A stretch of DNA of 64,000 bases from Marinomonas vulgaris (GCF_018145875.1 NZ_JAGSSV010000006.1:56456-120455); one strand, 5' to 3'. Shown: positions 1-9,626, counted from the stretch's first letter. The notes: generated from the letters alone by a model not told the origin. Numbers and translations are program-made.

Positions 1-426
<426 letters not shown>

Positions 427-432
427 AAAAAT

Positions 433-1209
433 TTATTGTACCGCTGGCGTCATCAAAGACTCCATTAAACTGGCATAAGCCTTAATGCCTCTCGCACTGC
501 TGTCTAAAGCAGAAGGCGCAATGCCCGCTGTGCTGGCGTCTCTCAGCTTGGTGTCAACTGGAATGACAGAGTGCCAAACCAGTTCATCATAGGTATCTTT
601 GAGTGTCCGCAGACTCTTATTGGACGCTTGAGTACGTCGATCAAATAAAGTAGGTACAATCAAAAAAGGCACAGGGCGTTTTCTGGCACGATTGATCATG
701 GTAAGGGTTCTTACCATTCGCTCTAAGCCTTTAATGGCCAAAAACTCAGTTTGTACTGGAATCACTAGCTGCTGACACGCCGCCAAGGCATTGATCATTA
801 ACACGCCCAATACCGGTGGGCTGTCGATCAATACATAGTCGTAATCGTCCCACAAAATTGCCAAGGTTTTAGAAATAACTAACCCCATGCCGCCTTGCGC
901 TTGAGCGTGACGTTCTAAGGTCGCCAGTGCCGTAGAAGAAGGCAGTAGAGATAAATTAGGATGACCTGTTTCAAGAATCAAAGAAGCAGGTAAAGTGTCT
1001 GGAATTTTGCCAGAGGTCTGGAACAGGTTGTAACTGCTTTTTTCAATCGAATCAGGGTCGAAACGAAAGTAACTGGTCAAAGAGCCATGTGGATCTAGGT
1101 CGATCATAAGGACTCGCTTACCAGAATCGGCTAATAACCCTGCTAAGGAAACGACTGTGGTCGTTTTACCAACGCCACCTTTTTGATTCGCCACTGCCCA
1201 AATGTGCAC
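433..1209 (-). CDS. parC: ParA-family ATPase ParC (polar localisation of chemotaxis arrays)
   Basis: A 258-residue MinD/ParA-type ATPase with the deviant Walker A motif KGGVGKTT at residues 10-17 and a DxD-type Walker A' stretch (MIDLDPHG). The GTG start at 1209 is supported by an AGGGGAG ribosome binding site 5 bases upstream. It sits after motC-motD and directly before the parP-like frame, the arrangement known for chemotaxis-dedicated ParC in Vibrio and for the soj-like gene of Pseudomonas che clusters. In that family ParC forms a polar focus that recruits signalling arrays through ParP. It is not FlhG/FleN: it lacks a DQAxxLR-type N-terminal FlhF-activating segment and begins directly at the Walker A strand. 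Confidence 0.85.
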   Translation of the reverse strand: MHIWAVANQKGGVGKTTTVVSLAGLLADSGKRVLMIDLDPHGSLTSYFRFDPDSIEKSSYNLFQTSGKIPDTLPASLILETGHPNLSLLPSSTALATLERHAQAQGGMGLVISKTLAILWDDYDYVLIDSPPVLGVLMINALAACQQLVIPVQTEFLAIKGLERMVRTLTMINRARKRPVPFLIVPTLFDRRTQASNKSLRTLKDTYDELVWHSVIPVDTKLRDASTAGIAPSALDSSARGIKAYASLMESLMTPAVQ

Positions 1210-1278
1210 TCCGACTCCCCTGATATTCTATACTGTTGTTGTGCTTGTTAATTTCTTGCCATCTTATACAGTAATGGG

Positions 1279-2097
1279 TTACTGAAACAAGTAATCATGC
1301 ACATTATCGGCGTCACGCTTGCTGATACGTAAAACCACCCGTCGATTTTGCTGACGAGCATCCTCGTTGTTGTTTCTGACTTTGGGGTGTTCACTTGAAA
1401 ACCCGATTGGTGCAATCATTTTTGGGTCAACACCACGGTAAACCAGTTCATCTACTACAGACGCGGAACGCAAACTTGATAAGTGCCAATTAGACACCAG
1501 TCGATTGGACACCACAGGTAAATCATCAGTATTACCCTCAACTAAGATAACCGATGGATAGCTTTTTAATATATTAGCCACCACCATCAACAAGGCAACC
1601 GCTTCATTGGTCAAATCGTATTCACCTTGACCAAATAATAGCCCAGACTTTAGCTCAAGGCTTACCCAATCGGCTGACTCGGATACGGCAATGTCTCCGG
1701 TGGCTCGTAAACCTGTAAACTGACTTTCTACTAGCTGACTTAATATTGAAAATATCGCGGACGAGCGACCCTCTTCAGTAGCAGGAATTGCATCTGGCGT
1801 GGCTGTTGCCTCAATCACTTCAATTTCTTTTGGCTCACCAACAACAGGCTCACCTATATTGATGGGCTTGACAGATTTTTGTACTGCATCAAAAACACCA
1901 TCAAGACTTTCTTTTAAGCGCACTTCATCACCAGCATTTTTTAATGATAAGGAATACAAGGCGACAAAAAAAGCAAACAGTAGAGTAATGAAGTCAGCAT
2001 AAGATAAAATCCAACGATCTCGCCCTTGCGTGTCAGAAGACGATGTTTTCTTCATCGATCTTCGACGCCGAGGCGGCCTTGGGGTTGTTTCACTCAT
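1279..2097 (-). CDS. motD: flagellar motor stator protein MotD (MotB family)
   Basis: A 272-residue protein: a basic cytoplasmic tail (residues 1-25), one membrane segment containing the conserved SYADFITLLFAFFVALYS stretch whose Asp is the ion-carrying residue of MotB proteins, a linker, and a C-terminal OmpA-like peptidoglycan-binding domain (EGNTDDLPV through RRVVLRISK). ATG at 2097 is preferred; an in-frame TTG at 2112 would add five residues. The start overlaps the 3' end of motC by 8 bases, implying coupled synthesis of the stator pair. The companion MotC is directly upstream, as in the second stator set of Pseudomonas. Confidence 0.93.
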   Translation of the reverse strand: MSETTPRPPRRRRSMKKTSSSDTQGRDRWILSYADFITLLFAFFVALYSLSLKNAGDEVRLKESLDGVFDAVQKSVKPINIGEPVVGEPKEIEVIEATATPDAIPATEEGRSSAIFSILSQLVESQFTGLRATGDIAVSESADWVSLELKSGLLFGQGEYDLTNEAVALLMVVANILKSYPSVILVEGNTDDLPVVSNRLVSNWHLSSLRSASVVDELVYRGVDPKMIAPIGFSSEHPKVRNNNEDARQQNRRVVLRISKRDADNVHDYLFQ

Positions 2098-2827
2098 AGG
2101 TATTGAGCTCAAGTTCTAGTCGATATGGATGCTTGCCCACCGCAATCCCACAAATACCGTCGATCAATAACTGATGATACAACAGCTCTTTTTCGATATA
2201 ACCTGTTAACTTTTTCACGATAGGAAAAACTACTAGATTAGCAAAACCCTGTCCGTACAGAGTAGACACAAACGCTACCGCTATACCGTGGCCTAGAGCT
2301 TCTGGGCTATCTAAATTGGCCATCGCTTGAATCAGACCTAAGACAGAACCCATAATGCCTAATGTCGGAGCGTAGCCACCAATGGATTCTAAAAAAGACA
2401 CACTCTTCATTCGTCTGTCGTAAAGCCTCATAGCATCATCGTGCAATCGATCAGACAGTAATTCTGGTTCTGCGCCATCAATCGCCATTTGCAAAGCGCG
2501 GCTAGAAAACGAGCTGCCCAATACTTCGATATCCGATTCTAGCGCCAATATAGATAACTTACGGGCTTTATGAGCAAGATTATTAAGGGAAGAACGAGCG
2601 GAATTGAAATCGTAAACAGGAGGGAAAAGGCTCCATTTGACTAACGCGAAGGCTCGCAAGGATTCGTGAATGCTGCTTTGAATTAGGGTAGCGCCGATAC
2701 TACCAACAATAACAATGATCGCAGAGGGCAAGTTAAGAAGAAGGACAACCTCCCCTCCTCCTAACCAGTTTGCTAGAAATACCGAGCTAAACGCAATGAT
2801 AAGTCCTGCTAAGGTAACAAAATCCAC
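2090..2827 (-). CDS. motC: flagellar motor stator protein MotC (MotA family)
   Basis: A 245-residue MotA/ExbB-type integral membrane protein with two N-terminal hydrophobic segments (residues 2-20 and 28-50), a cytoplasmic domain, and two C-terminal segments around GGYAPTLGIMGSVLGLIQAM and GIAVAFVSTLYGQGFANLVVFPIV. It pairs with MotD to form the torque-generating stator. The start is GTG at 2827, overlapping the cheB stop (TAGTG), so translation is probably coupled to cheB. Another stator set (motAB/pomAB) is not in this window, so ion specificity cannot be settled here. Confidence 0.93.
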   Translation of the reverse strand: MDFVTLAGLIIAFSSVFLANWLGGGEVVLLLNLPSAIIVIVGSIGATLIQSSIHESLRAFALVKWSLFPPVYDFNSARSSLNNLAHKARKLSILALESDIEVLGSSFSSRALQMAIDGAEPELLSDRLHDDAMRLYDRRMKSVSFLESIGGYAPTLGIMGSVLGLIQAMANLDSPEALGHGIAVAFVSTLYGQGFANLVVFPIVKKLTGYIEKELLYHQLLIDGICGIAVGKHPYRLELELNTYE

Positions 2828-3891
2828 TAACTAACCTCACGTGCGATGCGCTCACCGATATGATCTAAATGAATAACGTCATCGGCTAAATTGGCTTTTT
2901 CAACCGCCATCGGCATACCGTAGATCACACAAGACTCTTCGCTTTGAATCCAAACTCGTGACCCTGAACTCTTCAGCATGCGTGAACCATCTCGCCCATC
3001 AAAACCCATTCCTGTCATTACAACCGCTAACACTTTACCTGGGTAGCATTTAGACGCGGAGCCAAAAGTCACGTCGACAGAAGGTTTGTAATTCAGTCTT
3101 TCGTCACCCTCAAGAATGCGTACGCAACCTCCGTTACGAGAGTCAATCATCATTTGCTTGCCACCGGGGGCAAGAAGTGCCACACCTGGTTGTAGACGAT
3201 CACCGTCTTGAGCTTCTTTGACTGTAATTTGACAAATATTATTGAGCCGCTCCGCAAATGCACCGGTAAATGCCGCTGGCATATGCTGAACAACAACCAA
3301 TGGTGCAGCAAAACTTTTTGGCAATTTAGTCAAGACGCTTTGTAAAGCCATTGGACCGCCAGTTGACGTACCGATCGCCACCAAACTCACTCTTTTTCGA
3401 GAACGAGGAATAATAACACCCCGTTCTGTGACGATAGGTTTGGGAGCTTCTCGTGGTGGTGGCGCTTCAAGGTATTGCCTATTACCCGAAAAGCGCGTTC
3501 TTGACACCAGCAACACACGTTCGATTAAGGCACGTTTCACCATTTCAGAATCACGAGAAATGTCTTCGAAATTCTTCGGCATAAAATCCACTGCACCCGC
3601 TTCTAGTGCGTCTAAAGTAATCTTCGCCCCTTCATGGGTCAAAGATGAAAACATCAGCACAGGTGTTGGCTTCAGCTTCATGATATTACTCACAGCAGCA
3701 ATACCATCCAAAACAGGCATTTCATAATCCATCGTCACCACATCCGGTGATAACGATTGAACCTTATCGATCGCTTCTCGACCGTTGTTGGCAGTACCAA
3801 CAACAGTCAATCGTGCGTCACTCTCAAATATTTCTACCAGACGACGGCGAAAAAAACCCGAATCATCTACAACAAGAACCTTAATAGGCAT
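2827..3891 (-). CDS. cheB: chemotaxis methylesterase/deamidase CheB
   Basis: A 354-residue two-domain protein. The receiver domain (1-120) carries the acidic pair VDD at 8-10 and the phosphoacceptor Asp55 in TMDYEMP. A basic Pro-rich linker leads to the methylesterase domain with catalytic Ser176 (GTSTGGP), His203 (VVQHMP) and Asp298 (TGMGFDG). It removes methyl groups from receptor glutamates during adaptation. No cheR is present in this window. ATG at 3891 is the only good start; the gene follows cheA by 26 bases. Confidence 0.97.
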   Translation of the reverse strand: MPIKVLVVDDSGFFRRRLVEIFESDARLTVVGTANNGREAIDKVQSLSPDVVTMDYEMPVLDGIAAVSNIMKLKPTPVLMFSSLTHEGAKITLDALEAGAVDFMPKNFEDISRDSEMVKRALIERVLLVSRTRFSGNRQYLEAPPPREAPKPIVTERGVIIPRSRKRVSLVAIGTSTGGPMALQSVLTKLPKSFAAPLVVVQHMPAAFTGAFAERLNNICQITVKEAQDGDRLQPGVALLAPGGKQMMIDSRNGGCVRILEGDERLNYKPSVDVTFGSASKCYPGKVLAVVMTGMGFDGRDGSRMLKSSGSRVWIQSEESCVIYGMPMAVEKANLADDVIHLDHIGERIAREVS

Positions 3892-3917
3892 ATCACATCC
3901 CCAAAATGAAAAACCTA

Positions 3918-6236
3918 TTACCTAGATGCATAGCATTTCAGCATACTAGGCACATCAAGGATCAAAGCAATACGCCCATCTCCGGTAATAGTGGCTCCTG
4001 CCATACCTGCCGTACCTTGTAGCATTTTACCGAGAGGCTTGATCACTACTTCTTCTTGACCAACAAGTTGATCAACAACAAAGCCAACTTCCGTCATACC
4101 AACTTGCACCACAACAACGTGTGCCTCAGTCGGTAAATCGCCCTTATGGCGTTCTTTAATCAGCCAGCTCTTAAGATGGAATATAGGCAATGTCTTACCG
4201 CGGATCACCACAACCTGCTGACCATCAACGACATTGGTTTTCTTTAAGTTTAAGTGGAATATCTCATTCACACTGACTAAAGGAAACGCAAACGCTTGAT
4301 CGGATAAGGTCACCATCAAGGTCGGCATAATAGCGAGCGTTAATGGCACCTTAATAATAAATCGCGAGCCTTGCCCCAATACAGATTTAATCTGCAATGT
4401 GCCGTTTAGCTGTGAAATTTTCGTTTTAACAACGTCCATCCCCACGCCACGTCCAGACACATCGGTGATCTCTACCTTAGTAGAAAAACCTGGAGCAAAG
4501 ATCATGTTAAAGGCTTCTTCATCAGACAGACGCTCAGCTGCGTCCATGTCCATGATACCTTTTTCCACTGCTTTTCTACGCAACACATCCGGGTCCATAC
4601 CTGCACCATCGTCTTCGATGGACAGTAAGATATGATCACCTTCTTGTTCGGCAGATAGCACCACATGACCGACTCGTGGTTTGCCTTTTGCTTCTCGCAC
4701 ATCTGGTGCTTCAACACCATGATCGACCGAGTTTCTCACCAAGTGGACAAGCGGATCCGCAAGGGCTTCTACTAGGTTTTTATCTAAATCTGTTTCTTCC
4801 CCACGAAGCTCTAGATTGACTTCTTTCTTGAGGTTTCGAGCCAAATCTCGTACTACGCGAGGGAATTTACCGAATACTTTCTTGATCGGCTGCATTCGTG
4901 TTTTCATCACGGCATTTTGCAAGTCGCCGGTGACAACATCTAAATTTGAAACCGCTTTACCCATCGATTCGTCTTCGCTTTGTAAGCCTAAACGAACCAA
5001 TCGATTTCGAACCAACACCAACTCGCCAACCATGTTCATAATGTCGTCGAGACGTTTTGTGTCAACACGCACCGTCGCTTCTTGCGTCACTGGGGCGTGC
5101 GTGACTTTTTCTTTCACTGGCTCTGCAGAAGAAGCCTTATCCGCTTTAGGGGCTACTTTGGGCTTAGGTGCCGCTTTTGGCTCCGGCTTGGGCTTAACCG
5201 GTTCTGGTTTCGCTTTCGCCTGCTCAGCTTTGGGTTTTTCGGCAGCCTTTTCTTTCTCAGCTTTCTCTTTGCTTTGTAGACTGTCCAACAGAGACTCAAA
5301 TTCATCTTCTGTTATCAGATCTGATTCGCCCCCAGCTGGAATCCCAGCCGAAGTACTGTCCGACGAAGTATCTTTTTCAGTAGCGTCATCCTTTGAATTT
5401 GGCGCCTTCTTTTCACCGTGCAATTTATCAAGTAAGGCTTCAAACTCATCTTCTGTGATTTCATCAGACTCAACCGCATCCGCTTGTGTCGATTCGCTCT
5501 TAGCGTCATCAATACCTGGCGCACCACTGCCATGAAGTTGATTCAAAAGAGCATCAAATTCATCTTCAGTGATTTCATCATCAGTTTTTGCGGCTGGTTC
5601 GGATGTTTTCGACGTTTTCTCACTCTCGGTTTTGTTATCATCCATATCCGATGAAACACCACCTAAAGCATCTAACAAAGATTCAAACTCATCGTCAGAA
5701 ATATCAACAGATTCTTCAGAAGAACTACCGGCCTGAGATATTGGCTCCTCAGCAGGTTCGTCTTCCTCAACTTCTGTGTCTTCTATTGTGTCTTCTTCAA
5801 TCTCGTCAGCATCCGACTGATTTGCCTTGGCAAGCTCTTCGGCTGTTGGTGCAGTAGCATATACACTCAATGCAGAGATAAGTTCAGGTGACGCAGGCTC
5901 TGGTTCACCACCGGCACGAACAGCATCAAACATTTCGTTCACGGCATCTAGCGCTTGCAACACAATGTCCATCAGGTCAGAGTCAATCTGACGTTGGCCA
6001 TTTCTCAAAATATCAAAAACGTTTTCAGCATAATGACAGCAATTAACAAGCGGCGTCAGCTGTAAAAAACCCGCGCCCCCTTTGACAGTATGAAATCCAC
6101 GAAAGATCGCATTAAGCAAAGGCTTATCATCAGGGTTTTGCTCTAAATCTACTAACTGTTCGGAAAGCTGCTCGAGAATTTCTCCAGCTTCTACCAAAAA
6201 ATCTTGTAGAATTTCTTCATCGACCTCGAAACTCAT
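3918..6236 (-). CDS. cheA: chemotaxis histidine kinase CheA
   Basis: A 772-residue kinase. The Hpt domain (1-105) has phosphoacceptor His49 in FHTVKGGAG. An acidic linker (about 120-325) carries four spaced copies of a DEFxxLLDxLxG motif, at residues 181-193, 222-236, 260-274 and 308-322. A Lys-Pro-Ala-rich tether (325-380) follows. The dimerisation helix region starts near 387, then an HATPase domain (N-box LVRNSVDHG) and a C-terminal CheW-like regulatory domain. A good Shine-Dalgarno (AGGAG) precedes ATG 6236. It phosphorylates CheY and CheB in response to receptors. The usual P2 docking domain is replaced by the repeated short motifs, as in pseudomonad CheA proteins. Confidence 0.97.
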   Translation of the reverse strand: MSFEVDEEILQDFLVEAGEILEQLSEQLVDLEQNPDDKPLLNAIFRGFHTVKGGAGFLQLTPLVNCCHYAENVFDILRNGQRQIDSDLMDIVLQALDAVNEMFDAVRAGGEPEPASPELISALSVYATAPTAEELAKANQSDADEIEEDTIEDTEVEEDEPAEEPISQAGSSSEESVDISDDEFESLLDALGGVSSDMDDNKTESEKTSKTSEPAAKTDDEITEDEFDALLNQLHGSGAPGIDDAKSESTQADAVESDEITEDEFEALLDKLHGEKKAPNSKDDATEKDTSSDSTSAGIPAGGESDLITEDEFESLLDSLQSKEKAEKEKAAEKPKAEQAKAKPEPVKPKPEPKAAPKPKVAPKADKASSAEPVKEKVTHAPVTQEATVRVDTKRLDDIMNMVGELVLVRNRLVRLGLQSEDESMGKAVSNLDVVTGDLQNAVMKTRMQPIKKVFGKFPRVVRDLARNLKKEVNLELRGEETDLDKNLVEALADPLVHLVRNSVDHGVEAPDVREAKGKPRVGHVVLSAEQEGDHILLSIEDDGAGMDPDVLRRKAVEKGIMDMDAAERLSDEEAFNMIFAPGFSTKVEITDVSGRGVGMDVVKTKISQLNGTLQIKSVLGQGSRFIIKVPLTLAIMPTLMVTLSDQAFAFPLVSVNEIFHLNLKKTNVVDGQQVVVIRGKTLPIFHLKSWLIKERHKGDLPTEAHVVVVQVGMTEVGFVVDQLVGQEEVVIKPLGKMLQGTAGMAGATITGDGRIALILDVPSMLKCYASR

Positions 6237-6248
6237 CCTCAGCTCCTT

Positions 6249-7037
6249 CTAGAAACCAAGACTTGATAGCAAGTCGTCTACTTCGTCTTGACTATTCAGT
6301 ACTTCAGGGGTTTTTTGTTTATTAATAGCCGGGCCGTGCCCACGAGTGTCATCGTGCTCAGACTCATTTTCTAGGTGTTCAATCCCAGAAATACTATCAA
6401 CGCGTCCAGCAACAGCAACAAGATGCACAAGCTTTTCTTCTACATCTCGAATTAAATCATTCACTCTAGCGATAACTTGACCGGTTAGGTCTTGATAACC
6501 CTGCTCTAGAAGAATTGTGTTGAGGTTTGAATGCAAGGTGGTCGCACTTTCGTCTGCGTAGGATAAAAAGACGTCAATGCGTTTGTACAATTCACGGAAT
6601 TCTTGTGGTGTTAAATCTCGTTGAATTAGGCGTGTCCAGTCTTTGCGTAAGTCTCGAGCTTGGCTCTGCAATTCACTTGCGACGGGGACACTGCTGTCTA
6701 CCATGTCCATGGTTTTATTTGCTGCAGCACTGGTCATTTCAATAACATAATCCAGCCGATCCGACGCATCAGTGATCTTGTTGGCCGTATCACTGCCTTC
6801 TTCACCGACGACCAAATCCACTGAGCCAACCTGAAAATCTCGAATAGCATCATGCAGGCTTCGAGTTAAGAACCCAACTTCGTTATAAAAACTATTGTGA
6901 CGAGCTTCGCTTAACTCTTGAATTTTCTTTATCGCACCACTGAAATCACCGACCTCAATGTAATTCAAAAGCTCTACAGCGCCATCTTTCACTAGCTTTT
7001 CAAAATCCACTAGCCCAGACTCCAGTTTGTTTGACAT
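6249..7037 (-). CDS. cheZ: CheY-P phosphatase CheZ
   Basis: A 262-residue, mostly helical CheZ with the catalytic segment EQGYQDLTGQVI (Gln182 is the likely water-orienting residue) and the C-terminal CheY-binding peptide DDLLSSLGF. It dephosphorylates CheY-P and ends motor signalling. ATG at 7037 has an AGGG ribosome binding site. It lies between cheY and cheA with short spacers (9 and 12 bases), in the order typical of polar-flagellate gammaproteobacteria. Confidence 0.96.
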   Translation of the reverse strand: MSNKLESGLVDFEKLVKDGAVELLNYIEVGDFSGAIKKIQELSEARHNSFYNEVGFLTRSLHDAIRDFQVGSVDLVVGEEGSDTANKITDASDRLDYVIEMTSAAANKTMDMVDSSVPVASELQSQARDLRKDWTRLIQRDLTPQEFRELYKRIDVFLSYADESATTLHSNLNTILLEQGYQDLTGQVIARVNDLIRDVEEKLVHLVAVAGRVDSISGIEHLENESEHDDTRGHGPAINKQKTPEVLNSQDEVDDLLSSLGF

Positions 7038-7046
7038 TGAAATTCC

Positions 7047-7451
7047 CTATTTTGCAGCGTCTATTCGTTCAAAGATTTTCTCAATCTTCTCTTTAAGCGC
7101 AACCGCAGTAAACGGTTTAACCACGTAGCCATTTACGCCAGCTTGCGCCGCAGCAATGATTTGGTCACGCTTCGCTTCCGCCGTTACCATAAGAACAGGG
7201 GTACTTTTTAACTTTTCGTCAGAACGTACTGCTCGCAGCAACTCAATACCTGTCATTCCCGGCATATTCCAATCTGTTACCAGAAAATCGATCGTTCCCC
7301 CTTTGAGAATGGGCAATGCGGTTGTTCCATCATCTGCTTCGACTGTATTGGTAAATCCTAAATCCCGCAGTAAATTTTTAATGATTCGTCTCATTGTCGA
7401 GAAGTCATCAACAATTAGGATCTTCATGTTTTTATCCAACGCAACCTCCAC
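7047..7451 (-). CDS. cheY: chemotaxis response regulator CheY
   Basis: A single receiver domain that controls flagellar rotation by binding FliM. In the GTG-start numbering the acidic pair is 15-16 (VDD), the phosphoacceptor is Asp60 (VTDWNMPG) and the conserved Lys is 112 (VVKPF). Three starts are possible: GTG at 7451 (134 residues, giving a short extension like that of Vibrio CheY-3), TTG at 7436 (well placed behind TGGAGG), and ATG at 7427 (the usual pseudomonad start). The longest is reported; the function is not in doubt. Confidence 0.95.
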   Translation of the reverse strand: MEVALDKNMKILIVDDFSTMRRIIKNLLRDLGFTNTVEADDGTTALPILKGGTIDFLVTDWNMPGMTGIELLRAVRSDEKLKSTPVLMVTAEAKRDQIIAAAQAGVNGYVVKPFTAVALKEKIEKIFERIDAAK

Positions 7452-7481
7452 ACCCTAAAGGTAATATTTCACAACTCATAA

Positions 7482-8219
7482 TTAATCTCGCCAATCACTT
7501 AGTCGAGCTCTGAGTCTCATAGCCGCTTGACTATGTATTTGACTCACTCTCGATTCACTGACACCTAAAACAGCACCAATTTCTTTTAAGTTAAGCTCTT
7601 CATTATAATAAAGAGACAAAACCAACTTTTCTCGCTCTGGTAAATTACCAATTTCTTCTGCTAGCTGTCCCTGAAACCCTACCTCTTCAACTAACGAGTA
7701 AGGCGTGTTATCTATTTCAGAATGAGTACTATCTAAAGTACTGGAATCAGAATCCAGCATTTCTTCGTAACTGAACAACTGAGTAGACATGGATGAATGT
7801 ATCATTTCATGGTACTCGGTCATGCTGATGTTCATATGCTCAGCGACTTCCATATCGGCAACTTCTCGACCGAGTTTAGCTTCTAATTCTTTGATTGAAT
7901 TGGCCACAGCTCGACCATTGCGTCGTACCGATCGTGGTGCCCAGTCAGACTTGCGTACTTCGTCCATAATGGAACCACGAATGCGAATTCCAGCATAGGT
8001 TTCAAAGCTAGCGCCTTTGGAGGACTCAAAGCGCTTATAAGCTTCAATCAATCCCATCATGCCAGCTTGAATCAAATCGTCTACCTCAACGCTGTCTGGT
8101 AAACGCGCTAACAAGTGATAAGCAATTTTCTTTACCAAATACCCATATTGCTCAACGATCGCATCAACCGACAGCGTGGCTTTTTTTGAGTATGTGTTAT
8201 ATCCGTTTTTGGTCAGCAT
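7482..8219 (-). CDS. fliA: flagellar sigma factor FliA (sigma-28)
   Basis: A 245-residue sigma-70 family protein with region 2 (LVKKIAYHLLARLPDSVEVDDLIQAGMMGLIEAY), region 3 and region 4 (ALGVSESRVSQIHSQA). It directs late flagellar and chemotaxis genes and is held by FlgM until the hook is complete; flgM is not in this window. The gene lies between flhF and cheY. In Pseudomonas and Vibrio flhG/fleN lies immediately upstream of fliA, but here only 96 bases separate flhF and fliA. Confidence 0.96.
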   Translation of the reverse strand: MLTKNGYNTYSKKATLSVDAIVEQYGYLVKKIAYHLLARLPDSVEVDDLIQAGMMGLIEAYKRFESSKGASFETYAGIRIRGSIMDEVRKSDWAPRSVRRNGRAVANSIKELEAKLGREVADMEVAEHMNISMTEYHEMIHSSMSTQLFSYEEMLDSDSSTLDSTHSEIDNTPYSLVEEVGFQGQLAEEIGNLPEREKLVLSLYYNEELNLKEIGAVLGVSESRVSQIHSQAAMRLRARLSDWRD

Positions 8220-8294
8220 AAAATACTATAAGCAACCTTTGCCATTCAAATTAGTTGCGCTGCTTTACTGTACTACATAGTTCAACGCAACGCT

Positions 8295-8320
8295 GTTAGT
8301 AATAACATATTTTTACTAAC
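8295..8320. other. 8-bp inverted repeat overlapping the flhF stop, in the flhF-fliA gap
   Basis: GTTAGTAA and TTACTAAC form a perfect 8-bp inverted repeat around a 10-base AT-rich spacer. It overlaps the flhF stop codon and lies in the 96-base flhF-fliA gap where flhG is normally found. It could be a weak transcription pause, an mRNA hairpin or a protein-binding palindrome. There is no strong T-tract, so it is not called a terminator. The rest of the gap shows no coding content, and no clear sigma-54 or sigma-28 promoter is seen. Confidence 0.4.
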
Positions 8321-9626
8321 TACCGTACTTTAAAGATCCATAAAGCTGACTGTAATGATCTGCAGTATACACAGCTCTACTGATTAAATTATGTGCCCGA
8401 GCGGGTTCGATATCATCGGGAATTCGTTGACCATCGGCGATGTAAACCACTGGCAAACCTTCTTCGATAACCACGCTAATCGCTTCCCCTAAAGAAGCCG
8501 ACTCATCTAATTTGCTGAGAACACAGCCATCTAACTGCACCTGAGAATATACGTCGATTACAGTTTTGAGCACCTGTCTTTGACTTGTACAAGGCAAAAC
8601 CAGCAGCTTTTTCAAACTGGCTCTGGCGCGTTTCATCATTAGCAGTTGTCTTTCTAGATTGGAATCTCGTGGATTCATCCCTGCTGTATCAACCAGCACC
8701 AGAGAATAATGGGCGTATTTAGCCAACACTTCATTTAAATCTGAGTATTCATTCACCACTTCGACAGGCACATTTAAAATTCGACCGAAAGCACGAAGTT
8801 GCTCATGGGCGGCGATACGGTAGGTATCCGTGGTGATCAACACCACACCACTCGCACCATGTTTTAAAACATATTGTGCCGCGATTTTACCTATAGTGGT
8901 GGTTTTTCCCACCCCGGTTGGCCCCATAAAAGCGACGCAACCTTTTAATTCAGCGGCACTGGATCTAACGGGAATATAGTCCGCTAGATGAGCAAGCAGA
9001 CGATTCCAGTCGTCTTCGCGACCCTTTAAATCTATGTCATCAATTAGGCGCGAAACAACAAACTCAGACAAGCCTAAAGACGTTAATTTTTCGCGAATTT
9101 TAACTTCAACTTGATTCTCTTTTGCCCCAGAACGGCTCTCGGTTTGCTGGCGTTCCATTTTTTCGCGCTGCTCTAATAAAGCACGCACGCTTTTGAGCTC
9201 TCGCTCCATATCTTGGAGTTGCTTTGTGCTTTCCGTATTGCGAACCGACAAGGCCTCTTCAACCGCTGGATCAGATTGATCTTGAGACAAGGGTGGCATA
9301 TCAAAATACCGATTTGTGGTTTTTTCTACCGGTGCAGTTTGTGCCGTATTCGGGGCTTTTGGTGCGGGCGCTTGCTGTTTGGCTCTTTCGATACGATTGA
9401 GGTAATCCGCACTGGGATCAGTACTTGGTTCTGGGCGCGGTGGGGCAGCAGGTTTGGGCGTCATACTGGAAGGTAAAGAGCCGTCATAATCTAACGCTGC
9501 GACGATTTCTATCTCACCTGTGGGCAGTCTCTGGTTTGACAAGATAACAGCATCAGGGCCCACAGCGTCACGGACTTTCCGTATCGCTTGGCGCATGTCA
9601 GCTGCTCGAAACCGCCTAATTTGCAT
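8316..9626 (-). CDS. flhF: polar flagellar GTPase FlhF
   Basis: A 436-residue SRP-type GTPase that marks the pole for flagellar assembly. The basic N-terminal B domain begins MQIRRFRAADMRQA. A Pro/Gln-rich linker (about 50-170) leads to the NG domain with P-loop GPTGVGKT at 235-242, the DTAG switch (VLVDTAGM) and the specificity motif SKLDES. ATG 9626 has a GGAAGGAT ribosome binding site. It normally works with FlhG, which stimulates its GTPase activity and limits flagellar number; that partner is not encoded next to it here. Confidence 0.97.
   Translation of the reverse strand: MQIRRFRAADMRQAIRKVRDAVGPDAVILSNQRLPTGEIEIVAALDYDGSLPSSMTPKPAAPPRPEPSTDPSADYLNRIERAKQQAPAPKAPNTAQTAPVEKTTNRYFDMPPLSQDQSDPAVEEALSVRNTESTKQLQDMERELKSVRALLEQREKMERQQTESRSGAKENQVEVKIREKLTSLGLSEFVVSRLIDDIDLKGREDDWNRLLAHLADYIPVRSSAAELKGCVAFMGPTGVGKTTTIGKIAAQYVLKHGASGVVLITTDTYRIAAHEQLRAFGRILNVPVEVVNEYSDLNEVLAKYAHYSLVLVDTAGMNPRDSNLERQLLMMKRARASLKKLLVLPCTSQRQVLKTVIDVYSQVQLDGCVLSKLDESASLGEAISVVIEEGLPVVYIADGQRIPDDIEPARAHNLISRAVYTADHYSQLYGSLKYGS

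Noticed and set aside
433..1209. Whether the ParA-like gene is a displaced flhG/fleN
   Set aside because: It begins directly at the Walker A strand without the FlhF-activating N-terminal motif, and its neighbours (motD, parP-like) match the chemotaxis ParC context.
4816..5535. Long open frame (239 codons) on the plus strand opposite cheA
   Set aside because: It is the antisense shadow of the low-complexity acidic/Lys-Pro linker of CheA; composition is Ser/Phe/Ala-rich with no ribosome binding site or family features.
8220..8260. TGGC...TTGC pair upstream of fliA as a sigma-54 promoter
   Set aside because: The spacing is two bases too short for sigma-54 (GG to GC only 8 bases apart).
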